A DNA stretch of 64,000 nucleotides, taken from assembly GCA_029262835.1 (NCBI GenBank), contig JAJCYQ010000013.1:1-64000 (forward strand), read 5' to 3'. The stretch is from Bacteroidota bacterium. GTDB lineage: Bacteria; Bacteroidota; Rhodothermia; Rhodothermales; UBA10348. The notes below the pieces were generated by a model that was not told the origin of the DNA, did no database searches, and saw nothing but the letters and a program-made list of their open reading frames with translations. Below, piece after piece: positions 18,879 to 26,189 of this stretch; the first letter of the stretch is position 1, and every line of letters starts with the position of its first letter. The translations under genes were made by a program, and so were the position numbers.

Positions 18879-19151
18879 TCAGTGCTGGGACGGGGATTCC
18901 TGCCGGGTCGGTGATTCCTGCTGGGAACTACCCGGTTCGCGCGGCGCCGAGTGGGGCGCCTGCCGGGGCGGATCGATCCTGTTGGAAGAATCGTCGACAT
19001 TGAACTCGTTGGATATTTCCCGCGTGGCGGATTTGAATTCCTTGATACCCTTTCCCAGCCCGCGTGCTATTTCCGGAATGCGCTTGGCGCCGAAAATGAG
19101 GAGGATGGCGAGGAATATCAGGACCAGTTCGAAGGGGCCCAGGCTTCCCAT
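18879..19151 (-). CDS. tatA: Twin-arginine translocase subunit TatA/E
   Basis: A 90-residue pore-forming subunit. It has the N-terminal helix FELVLIFLAILLIFGAKRIPEIARGLG with the FGxxRxPE hinge, the amphipathic helix KGIKEFKSATREI, and a polar tail. The tail ends in a short duplicated segment (QQESPTRQESPSQH), produced by locally repeated DNA (gattcctgc and gcgtcagtgctggga, the latter running past the stop codon). tatC is not in the window. Confidence 0.93.
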   Translation of the reverse strand: MGSLGPFELVLIFLAILLIFGAKRIPEIARGLGKGIKEFKSATREISNEFNVDDSSNRIDPPRQAPHSAPREPGSSQQESPTRQESPSQH

Positions 19152-19237
19152 GACGATGTCCGATTGTGGTGTGAATGGTTACCGGCAGAGAACCACACGC
19201 GGCGACGGCTGTTCCACGAAGGTAAAAAGTGTATTCC

Positions 19238-20281
19238 ATGACCCTCGATTCCATCCGCTCCTGGCCCAAGGCCGAGCTCCATTCCCATCTTGACGGAGCC
19301 ATGCGGCTCGAAACCATGCTGGATCTGGCGCAAAGCCAGGGGAAAATGTCCCTGCTGCCCGCCGACTCCGTGGATGGACTGCGCGAGGTGCTGCTCGGCG
19401 TGGACACGTCGGAGAGCCTCGCCGAATACCTGGCCTGGTTCAGGTACACCATCGGTCTCATGCAGGATGCGGAGTCCCTGCGGCGCGTGTCCTATGAAAT
19501 GGCCGAAGATTTTGCGCGCGAAAATGTGCGCTACCTGGAAGTCCGGTTCGGGCCCGTGCTGCATACGGAGGAGGGACTGACACTTGAAAATGTGCTCGAT
19601 GCCGTTCTCGACGGACTCCGCGCGGCCGAAAGCGACTTTGGCATCCGGACGGGCGTCATCGTATGCGCGCTCCGCGACCGGTACATGGAGGCGTCCGTTC
19701 GGCAGGCCCAGGCGGCTGTGTCCTATGTCCACCGGGGCGTCGTCGGGTTCGACCTCGCCGGAGGCGAGGCGGGGAATCCGGCAAAGCAGCATCTCGAAGC
19801 CTTCTATATTGCCCGCAACCATCTGCTCGGCTTGACCGTCCACGCGGGCGAGTCCTGGGGCCCGGAATCCATTCGGCAGGCACTTTTCTACTGCGGCGCA
19901 CACCGGATTGGTCATGGCATAACCATGGTCCAGGACCCGGAGCTGCTGGAGTATGCCGCGCTGCACCGCATCCCCCTGGAAATCTGCCCGACGAGCAATG
20001 TCCAGACGCACGTTGTGCCGTCCTACGAAGCGCATCCACTCGCGACGCTCATGCGCGCGGGCGTGCCCGTCTCCATCAATACGGACAGTAGACTCTTCAG
20101 CCACACGTCGACGTCCGAGGAGCTTCACCTGGCCCACACGCGGTGCGGTTTGACCGAAACAGAGACGAAAGAGGTCGCCCTCGCGGCATTCGGACATGCG
20201 TTCCTCCGGCACGATGAGCGCGAAGAGCTTGAGGCATCTGCCCGGCGGGACCTGGACGTACTGGAGGGCGCCAGCGCGTGA
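19238..20281 (+). CDS. add: Adenosine deaminase
   Basis: Zinc-dependent purine-salvage hydrolase converting adenosine to inosine. The metal and substrate motifs are in order: ELHSHLDGAMR (two His), the central HAGES, the GHG turn, and INTDSRLFS, whose Asp is the last zinc ligand. The TDS form, instead of TDD, resembles many bacterial Add sequences with NTDxRL. Because the men operon is present, a futalosine-pathway deaminase role is unlikely. The ATG at 19238 was chosen; a GTG at 19229 with AAGG six bases upstream is an alternative. The end overlaps the aroA GTG start by four bases. Confidence 0.9.
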   Translation: MTLDSIRSWPKAELHSHLDGAMRLETMLDLAQSQGKMSLLPADSVDGLREVLLGVDTSESLAEYLAWFRYTIGLMQDAESLRRVSYEMAEDFARENVRYLEVRFGPVLHTEEGLTLENVLDAVLDGLRAAESDFGIRTGVIVCALRDRYMEASVRQAQAAVSYVHRGVVGFDLAGGEAGNPAKQHLEAFYIARNHLLGLTVHAGESWGPESIRQALFYCGAHRIGHGITMVQDPELLEYAALHRIPLEICPTSNVQTHVVPSYEAHPLATLMRAGVPVSINTDSRLFSHTSTSEELHLAHTRCGLTETETKEVALAAFGHAFLRHDEREELEASARRDLDVLEGASA

Positions 20282-21588
20282 ACGCCGACAACCCCATGAC
20301 TACGAGGAGCAAGACCGCCGACATCATCGTCGAACGCGCTACGAGCCTCGCCGGAACCATCGTTCCTCCGGCGGACAAATCCATTGCCCACCGCGCGGCC
20401 ATGCTCTCGGCGCTGGCACCAGGCACGTCGCGCATTGTGAACTGGCCCCGGTCGGCCGACCCGGCGTCCACGCTGGCCTGCCTCAAGCAGCTCGGCGTGC
20501 GAACGGGCGAAGAGGACGGGGTGCTTCTCGTTCACGGGGGAGAACTGCATGCGCCCGCCCTGCCGCTCGACTGCGGGAATTCCGGGACCACCATGCGCCT
20601 TCTCTCGGGCATTCTCGCGGGCCAGGACTTCGAGGCGACACTCATTGGCGATGCCTCGCTCACGCCGCGCCCCATGAAACGGATCATGGACCCACTCGGC
20701 GAGATGGGAGCCCGGATTACGAGCACGGAAGGACACGCGCCGCTCCGGGTCGCTGGTAACCCGGCGCTCACCGGGATCACGTACCGACTGCCGGTCGCCA
20801 GCGCCCAGGTCAAATCGGCCATCCTGCTGGCCGGCCTCTTCGCCAGCGGGCACACGACCGTCATTGAAACCACGCCGTCGAGGGATCATACCGAGCGCAT
20901 GCTTGGACTCCCGACACTCGAGGTCGGCGGAGAACGTCACATTTCGTCGTCCGCAGCCGACCGCCCAAAACCGGGCATCTGGTCCATTCCTGGAGATTTT
21001 TCGGCGGCCGCTTTCTTCCTGGTAGCCGCATCCATTGTTCCGGACTCCTCCCTGCGGCTGACCGGCGTTGGGCTGAACCCGTCCCGGACAGCGCTACTCG
21101 ACATGCTCCGCGCCATGGGCGCTGCCATCGAAATCCGCAACGAGCGCACTGTCGGAGGAGAGACGCTGGCCGACCTCACGGTCACCAGCCAGAGCCTCTC
21201 GAGCATCCAGGTTTCGGGCGGCGTCGTGGCCAACGCGATCGACGAACTGCCCATTCTGTGCGTAGCCTGCGCGGCGGCAGCGGGCACGTCTGAAATCCGT
21301 GGCGCGAACGAGCTGCGGCACAAGGAGACCGACCGGATCGCCGCCATGACACGTGGACTGCGCGCGCTCGGCGCCGACATCTCAGAGCACGAGGACGGAT
21401 GGACCATCCGCGGCGGCGCGCCGCTCACGGGCGGGCACGTGGACAGCTGCCACGACCACCGCATTGCCATGGCGCTCGGCGTGGCCGCGCTCACGGCCTC
21501 CGAGCCGGTCCACATTCACGGGGCGGATATCGCGGCCGTCTCCTATCCCGGATTCTGGGACGAACTGGCTCGCGTGGCGGGACGCTGA
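20278..21588 (+). CDS. aroA: 3-phosphoshikimate 1-carboxyvinyltransferase (EPSP synthase)
   Basis: Adds enolpyruvate to shikimate-3-phosphate in the chorismate pathway. Conserved segments: PPADKSIAHRAAMLSAL, DCGNSGTTMRLLSG, TPRPMKRIMDPL, SAQVKSAILLAG, the catalytic DELPIL and RHKETDRI, and DHRIAMALG. The GTG at 20278 overlaps the add stop (GTGA) and suggests translational coupling; an ATG at 20296 is a possible start. The last codons and stop lie in a 28-bp sequence that is tandemly duplicated just downstream. Confidence 0.95.
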   Translation: MNADNPMTTRSKTADIIVERATSLAGTIVPPADKSIAHRAAMLSALAPGTSRIVNWPRSADPASTLACLKQLGVRTGEEDGVLLVHGGELHAPALPLDCGNSGTTMRLLSGILAGQDFEATLIGDASLTPRPMKRIMDPLGEMGARITSTEGHAPLRVAGNPALTGITYRLPVASAQVKSAILLAGLFASGHTTVIETTPSRDHTERMLGLPTLEVGGERHISSSAADRPKPGIWSIPGDFSAAAFFLVAASIVPDSSLRLTGVGLNPSRTALLDMLRAMGAAIEIRNERTVGGETLADLTVTSQSLSSIQVSGGVVANAIDELPILCVACAAAAGTSEIRGANELRHKETDRIAAMTRGLRALGADISEHEDGWTIRGGAPLTGGHVDSCHDHRIAMALGVAALTASEPVHIHGADIAAVSYPGFWDELARVAGR

Positions 21589-21622
21589 CCGGAGCGCTCG
21601 CGTGGCGTGACGCTGAACGAGC
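21568..21622 (+). repeat. Imperfect 28-bp tandem duplication spanning the aroA stop codon
   Basis: gctcgcgtggcgggacgctg... at 21568-21595 is repeated as gctcgcgtggcgtgacgctg... at 21596-21622 with a few differences. The first copy contains the aroA stop codon; the second lies in the convergent gap before the MGMT-like gene. Confidence 0.85.
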
Positions 21623-21645
21623 CCCGGGCGCGTCAACACGCCCAC

Positions 21646-21978
21646 TCAGGCCGGTACCCAGAGGTGCTGGCGGAGGTCGACGCATCCATCATCATTGAAC
21701 GCAACGCCTTCCGAGCGCAGGCGCTCTTCCATGACGAAGGGGCCCTCGAAGGCGTGCCGGCCCGTAAGCGCGCCGTTGCGGTTCACGACGCGGTGACACG
21801 GCAGGCCTGTGCCGGCGGCCTGGTTCATGGCCCACCCGACCGTTCGGGCGGAGCGCTTAGCGCCCAGGTACGCCGCAATGTGCCCGTAGGTGGTGACCCG
21901 TCCCGCAGGAATCCGGGCCACCACCTCGTACACACGGTCGAAAAAATCATCTGCCGCCGCCATCGCAGTGCGGGTCAT
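21646..21978 (-). CDS. MGMT-family DNA-binding protein (alkyltransferase-like, Cys retained)
   Basis: A 110-residue protein equal to the C-terminal domain of O6-alkylguanine-DNA alkyltransferase. It shows the helix-turn-helix IPAGRVTTYGHIAAYLG, the Arg finger segment SARTVGWAMN, and PCHRVVNRNGALTG, where the Cys of the catalytic PCHR motif is kept. Alkyltransferase-like proteins (YbaZ/ATL) usually have Trp there, so it could be either an active small transferase or a damage sensor. The N-terminal domain of Ogt/Ada is absent. It lies downstream of the SPFH gene with an 18-base gap. Confidence 0.85.
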   Translation of the reverse strand: MTRTAMAAADDFFDRVYEVVARIPAGRVTTYGHIAAYLGAKRSARTVGWAMNQAAGTGLPCHRVVNRNGALTGRHAFEGPFVMEERLRSEGVAFNDDGCVDLRQHLWVPA

Positions 21979-21996
21979 GTCATGATGTGCGGGTCG

Positions 21997-22830
21997 CTAC
22001 TGGTTGCCCAGAATAATCGGCAGTCCGTCTGATCCGCCAATCACAACCACTTTCGCATTTGGCGAATTGGCCAGCTGCTGCGTCGCCTCGACGCCCTTGA
22101 ACTTCAGGAAGCGGTCCGAGAGGCTTTCGGTGATAATACGCTGATATTCGGCCTGCCCCGTCGCCTCAATTTCCTTGCGCTGCGCTTCGAGGCGCTCCTT
22201 TTCGAGCGTGAACTGGTAGCGTTCGGCCTCCTGCTCTTCCTTCAGCTTGTTTTCGATGGCACCCCGGATCTGGTCGGGAAGCGAAATATCACGGATCAGA
22301 ACAGCCTCGAGCGCCACCGATTCGCCCGCCACAGCATCGCGGACGCGCTCGAAGATTTCCTGCTGCAGTTCCTGCCGGCGCGTGGAATAGAGCTCTTCCG
22401 GCGTGAACTGGCCGACCACTTCACGCACTGCCGAGCGGAGTTCGGGCTGTACGAGCTTGCGGTAGTAGTCCGTGCCGTAGGTCACATGCAGGTCAGGCAG
22501 TTCCTCGGCGTTCGGGCGCCAGCGAACCGATGCATCCATTCCGATCGAGAGCCCGTTCGAGGACAGCGCGTTGATATCTTCAAGCTGTTCCTGCATGCGC
22601 ACGTCATACCGGATCAGATTCACCCAGGGCGCATGGATCTGCAGGCCCTCGCCGTATATTTTTCCAAGATCCGTACCGCCGAATACGCTGTATTTGACGG
22701 CGCCCTCGCCAGATCCGATGGTCGTCGTCATGCACCCGCCGGCAAGCGTAATAACCATCAGGATTACAAAAGCAAAAATTCCGAGCCGGGCCGCGGCCCG
22801 GGAAACATTGGGGTATTGATTGGCAGCCAT
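21997..22830 (-). CDS. Prohibitin/SPFH-family membrane protein
   Basis: A 277-residue membrane-anchored SPFH protein. One N-terminal hydrophobic helix (FAFVILMVITLAGG, about residues 20-33) precedes the SPFH domain (GLQIHAPWVNLIRYDVRMQ... RWRPNAEELPDLHVTYG), followed by a long charged coiled-coil helix (EEQEAERYQFTLEKERLEAQRKEIEA cut at 20 here: EQEAERYQFTLEKERLEAQ). Such proteins form ring assemblies that modulate membrane proteases or microdomains. The ATG at 22830 was chosen because upstream residues of the track ORF are antisense to murB. It is divergent from murB across a gap holding a perfect palindrome. Confidence 0.88.
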   Translation of the reverse strand: MAANQYPNVSRAAARLGIFAFVILMVITLAGGCMTTTIGSGEGAVKYSVFGGTDLGKIYGEGLQIHAPWVNLIRYDVRMQEQLEDINALSSNGLSIGMDASVRWRPNAEELPDLHVTYGTDYYRKLVQPELRSAVREVVGQFTPEELYSTRRQELQQEIFERVRDAVAGESVALEAVLIRDISLPDQIRGAIENKLKEEQEAERYQFTLEKERLEAQRKEIEATGQAEYQRIITESLSDRFLKFKGVEATQQLANSPNAKVVVIGGSDGLPIILGNQ

Positions 22831-22849
22831 TTCTTCGTAGTGGGTTTGT

Positions 22850-22866
22850 GTCGAGAGACTCTCGAC
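22850..22866. promoter_or_regulatory. Perfect palindrome between divergent SPFH and murB genes
   Basis: gtcgagag-a-ctctcgac: 8-bp arms around a single base. It lies in the only gap between the two divergent transcription units, close to a TATATT-like box on the plus strand (about 22875-22880). It could be an operator; no regulator gene is adjacent. Confidence 0.4.
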
Positions 22867-22948
22867 CTGTGAAGTATATTCCCCTCTACGATACATCCCG
22901 CCAACTGTTGCCGTGCCTACGCGCGGCCCCCTCCCAGCGCTCTGCTTC

Positions 22949-23911
22949 ATGCCGACTTCCCTGAACATGGTCCACCGGACGCTCGAGGCCAGCCTGGGTC
23001 CGGGCAGAATCCGGGTCGATGCGCCGCTCGCGCCGCATACCACGTTCCAAATTGGTGGTCCGGCCCGGCTGATGGTTGAGCCGACGACGACGCGTGAACT
23101 CGTGTCGGCGCTCCGCATTGTGCGTGAAGAGGGCGCACGGCATTTCCTGCTCGGACTCGGCGCGAATATTCTGGTTGGAGACGGCGGGTTTGACGGCGTT
23201 GTGATCCGCAACACCGTGCGCGATTTCGAGATGGACGACGCGGGCATGCTCCGCGCGGCGGGTGGCGCCATCGTGTGGCCCGATATCATAGAGCACACGA
23301 CGCGCGCCGGCTGGTCGGGGTTTGAGCACTTCGCCGGCATTCCATCGACCATCGGAGGCGCCCTCTGGCAGAACCTGCATTTCCTCTCCCCCGCCCCGGC
23401 GCGGGAGCGGACCATGTTCCTGGACGAAATCGTGGTTTCCGCCCGGCTTCTCGGCGCTGACGGCGTCGTCCGGGAAGTGGGCCGCGAGTGGTTCAACTTT
23501 GGATATGACTATTCCACGCTCCATGATACAGACGACATCGTGCTGGAAGCGTGGTTTCAGTTGACCGCAGCCGAGCCCGGCGTCGTACAGCGTATTATTA
23601 CCGAGAATCTCGCCTGGCGCGCCGAGCGTCACCCCCCGCTTGGCTCAGAGCCCAGCGCAGGTAGCATTTTCCAGAAAATAGACGGCATTGGTGCTGGCCG
23701 CCTGATTGACCAGTGTGGGCTCAAGGGCACGCGAATTGGCGGCGCTGAGATCACGCACCGCCACGCCAATATCATGATCAATCGGGGGGATGCCTCGGCC
23801 CGCGACGTGCGCCAACTGATTGCGCTCGTGCAGGAGCGCGTTGCTGGCGATACGGGGCACCATCTCGTACCCGAAATCATGTTCGTGGGCGAATTCGGCG
23901 ACCTCTCATGA
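22949..23911 (+). CDS. murB: UDP-N-acetylenolpyruvoylglucosamine reductase
   Basis: FAD enzyme giving UDP-N-acetylmuramate for peptidoglycan. FAD-domain motifs are TTFQIGGPARLMVEP, LGLGANILVGDGGFDGVVI and EHFAGIPSTIGGALWQN; the C-terminal domain has SAGSIFQK (proton-donating Ser) and the catalytic Glu in VPEIMFVG. The segment after WQN reads LHFLSPAP instead of the usual GAYG, so this loop is atypical. The start is uncertain: ATG 22949 or 22967, or the GTG of the track. Overlaps ccmB by four bases (ATGA), linking wall synthesis and cytochrome maturation genes in one transcript. Confidence 0.9.
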   Translation: MPTSLNMVHRTLEASLGPGRIRVDAPLAPHTTFQIGGPARLMVEPTTTRELVSALRIVREEGARHFLLGLGANILVGDGGFDGVVIRNTVRDFEMDDAGMLRAAGGAIVWPDIIEHTTRAGWSGFEHFAGIPSTIGGALWQNLHFLSPAPARERTMFLDEIVVSARLLGADGVVREVGREWFNFGYDYSTLHDTDDIVLEAWFQLTAAEPGVVQRIITENLAWRAERHPPLGSEPSAGSIFQKIDGIGAGRLIDQCGLKGTRIGGAEITHRHANIMINRGDASARDVRQLIALVQERVAGDTGHHLVPEIMFVGEFGDLS

Positions 23912-24612
23912 CGACGCGTGCGCACAGATCGTCGGCCGTGGCTGACTGGCTGCACGGAGCGCGGGCCGTGCTCATGAAGGAGCTGCGCCTCGAGTGGCGC
24001 AGCCGCCACGCCATCAACCTGCTCCTCATGTTTGTGCTGAGTTCGCTGCTGCTCGTCGTGTTTGCCCTCGGCTCGGATCCCGCAGAACCACCGCTGCAGG
24101 CCGCACTCCTGTGGATTGTGATTGTTTTTTCGGCGGCCGTAGGACTCGGGCGCTCGTTCCTGGCAGAAGAAGAGCAGGGCACGATGCTGCTGCTGCAGGT
24201 GAACGTACCAGGCAGCCAGGTGCTGGCCGGAAAACTGGCGTTCAATGTGCTCCTTATTGCGAGTGTAATCGGAGTCTCGGTCCTCGCGTTCATGGGGCTT
24301 TTGGGCATGCAGGTGCATCATGGGGGCCTGCTCGTGGCCACGCTCGGACTTGGCACGCTCGGACTCGCGGGCGCGACGACGCTTCTCGGCGCGCTGATTG
24401 CCAAGGCATCGGCCCGCGGTCCGCTCCTTCCCGTGCTCCTTTTTCCCATGCTCTCTCCCCTCTTCCTGTCGGCGGTCCGTGCCACGCGAGCTGCCCTCGG
24501 CGAAGGCGCCACATGGGCGGGATCGGCTTCCGAACTGACCGCCCTCGTCGGATTTGCCGGCGCCGTGAACACAGCCGCGTTTCTGTTGTTCGAGTACGTC
24601 TGGACCGACTGA
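23908..24612 (+). CDS. ccmB: Haem exporter CcmB
   Basis: Integral membrane subunit of the CcmAB(C) transporter of cytochrome c maturation system I. The 234 residues show about six hydrophobic helices, with the family start VLMKELRLEWRSRHAINLLLMF and the SFLAEEEQGTMLLLQ segment. CcmA, its ATPase partner, is not in this window. It overlaps the murB stop codon and is followed by ccmC, ccmD and ccmE. Confidence 0.93.
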   Translation: MTTRAHRSSAVADWLHGARAVLMKELRLEWRSRHAINLLLMFVLSSLLLVVFALGSDPAEPPLQAALLWIVIVFSAAVGLGRSFLAEEEQGTMLLLQVNVPGSQVLAGKLAFNVLLIASVIGVSVLAFMGLLGMQVHHGGLLVATLGLGTLGLAGATTLLGALIAKASARGPLLPVLLFPMLSPLFLSAVRATRAALGEGATWAGSASELTALVGFAGAVNTAAFLLFEYVWTD

Positions 24613-24667
24613 CACGAGCCGACGAACACCAGCCGCTTGCGCCATCACACTTCGCTACCCACCCCAC

Positions 24668-25354
24668 ATGAACCGCCGCTACACCATAATCCGGAACGTG
24701 GTTTTTGCCTGGATGACGCTCATGATCCTGGCGGCCTTCCTGCTCAATATTCCGCGGATAAACATCCTCGAGCACACGGCCCGAAACCTCTATTTCCACG
24801 TGCCCATGTGGTTTACCATGATGGCGGCCGTCCTGGTATCGGCGTGGCACTCGGTGCGGCACCTTCAGACCGGTAGCGTCGAAAGCGACATCCGCGCGCT
24901 GCAGTCGGCCCGCGTGGCGACGCTTTTTGGCCTCCTGGGACTGGCAACGGGTATTCTGTGGTCCAAATTCACCTGGTATGTGGGTACGGACGTGTGGTGG
25001 AACTTCGACCCCCGTCAGACCATGGCGGCCGTACAACTGCTCATTTACGGCGCCTACTTCGTACTTCGATCCTCGTTCGACGAACCCGTACGGCGCGGCC
25101 GGATTGCCGCCGTCTACAACCTGTTCGCCATGGTTACCGTGCCGTTCCTGCTCTATATCCTGCCCCGGCAACAGGCCAGCCTGCATCCGGGCGCCGACGG
25201 CAATCCGGCCTTTGACGAAATCACGCACCCCGTCATGCGGTTTGTCTTCTATCCGGCCGTTGTCGGATTCATTGGCCTCTTCTGGGTGCTGTACACGCAG
25301 CGCGTCCGCATGGCGCGTATCCAAAACCGGCTGACCGCCAATCCAGAGCTGTGA
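24668..25354 (+). CDS. ccmC: Haem-handling protein CcmC
   Basis: Transfers haem to CcmE. The 228-residue, six-helix protein carries the tryptophan-rich periplasmic motif WWNFDPRQT and two flanking His likely to ligate haem (NLYFHVPMW early, and THPVMRF later). It lies between ccmB and ccmD with a 55-base gap upstream. Confidence 0.93.
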   Translation: MNRRYTIIRNVVFAWMTLMILAAFLLNIPRINILEHTARNLYFHVPMWFTMMAAVLVSAWHSVRHLQTGSVESDIRALQSARVATLFGLLGLATGILWSKFTWYVGTDVWWNFDPRQTMAAVQLLIYGAYFVLRSSFDEPVRRGRIAAVYNLFAMVTVPFLLYILPRQQASLHPGADGNPAFDEITHPVMRFVFYPAVVGFIGLFWVLYTQRVRMARIQNRLTANPEL

Positions 25355-25356
25355 CC

Positions 25357-25743
25357 ATGATGTATGCTACACGATTTCCCGTTTCCTTCATCCTGGCGCT
25401 TGTGCTCTCGGCGGCGTTGGGGACGCCAACTGCCCGTGCGCAGGCCATCGACACGGCTGCCGCGGCGTACACCGAAGGTACTCTGAGCGCCCAGGACAGC
25501 CAGGCCAGCCCAGACCCAAAGGAAGGCATTGCGACGGGTTTTGACAGCATCTGGACGGGATCGAACATTCCTACGCAGCCACCTTCGGGCCTGGAGCGGG
25601 TCATGCTGAGCGATGACAAGATCCTCGTCGTACTCGGCGTCGTGCTCATCATATGGTTCGGCATCATGGCGCTGATTCTGCGAAACGACCGGCGCATTGG
25701 GCAGTTGGAAACGGAACTTGAGAACCACCGCTCGGACTTCTGA
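25357..25743 (+). CDS. ccmD: CcmD-family small membrane protein with extended periplasmic N-terminus
   Basis: The last ~45 residues match the CcmD pattern of this phylum: one helix (KILVVLGVVLIIWFGIMAL) followed by a basic, heptad-like tail (RNDRRIGQLETELE). Before it are a signal peptide (ending TARAQ) and about 60 polar residues, so the protein is longer (128 aa) than the usual 50-70. CcmD helps CcmC/E release. ATG 25357 is used; a GTG at 25351 overlaps the ccmC stop. Confidence 0.78.
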   Translation: MMYATRFPVSFILALVLSAALGTPTARAQAIDTAAAAYTEGTLSAQDSQASPDPKEGIATGFDSIWTGSNIPTQPPSGLERVMLSDDKILVVLGVVLIIWFGIMALILRNDRRIGQLETELENHRSDF

Positions 25744-25746
25744 ACC

Positions 25747-26139
25747 ATGAACAAGAAAAAAATCTTCGGCTTCGTCCTCATCATCGGCTTTTCATCGCTG
25801 CTGCTTCTGAATTTCGGCAGCCAGGTCGGTGGGTATATGAACTTCGAGCAGGCCGAATCGGCCGGTGCCTCGGCCCACGTGGTGGGCATGTGGGTGGAGC
25901 CTGAAACGTTCCGCTACAATGCGGCCGACAACATCTTTTCGTTTCGCATGAAGGACGATGCCGGCAACGTCCGGACCGTCCATTACGCCAACCCCAAGCC
26001 CGCCAACTTTGAGGATGCCGAACAGGTCGTAATCGAAGGCAAGCCGGGCACTGATGGCGTCTTCGTAGCCGACAACATCATCGTGAAGTGCCCCTCGAAG
26101 TACAACGACCAGCGCTCACTGCAGCAGGCGCAGAGCTGA
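25747..26139 (+). CDS. ccmE: Haem chaperone CcmE, cysteine (CxxxY) type
   Basis: Periplasmic haem carrier of 130 residues: N-terminal anchor (FGFVLIIGFSSLLLLNFG), then an OB-fold with YNAADNIFSFRMKDD and FVADNIIVKCPSKY. In the common form haem is bound covalently through His in a HxxxY motif; here the site reads CPSKY, i.e. CxxxY, as known from Desulfovibrio and archaeal proteins. This marks a variant system I. It closes the ccmBCDE cluster; ccmF/G/H do not follow. Confidence 0.92.
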   Translation: MNKKKIFGFVLIIGFSSLLLLNFGSQVGGYMNFEQAESAGASAHVVGMWVEPETFRYNAADNIFSFRMKDDAGNVRTVHYANPKPANFEDAEQVVIEGKPGTDGVFVADNIIVKCPSKYNDQRSLQQAQS

Positions 26140-26169
26140 TATATCTATGATATATTAATGATATATCAG
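26137..26169. repeat. Three 11-bp AT-rich repeats in the ccmE/mgtE convergent gap
   Basis: tgatatatcta, tgatatattaa, tgatatatcag: three direct copies with an 11-bp period; the outer copies also form an inverted repeat ctgatatat/atatatcag. The first copy overlaps the ccmE stop codon. It may form a stem between the converging genes; there is no clear T-tract. Confidence 0.7.
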
Positions 26170-26189
26170 GCGCCAGGCACCGCGCCATA

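Noticed and set aside
19238-20281. Futalosine-pathway deaminase instead of adenosine deaminase
   Set aside because: The window encodes the classical menF-D-H-C/E-B-A route, so a futalosine role is unnecessary; motifs fit ordinary bacterial Add.
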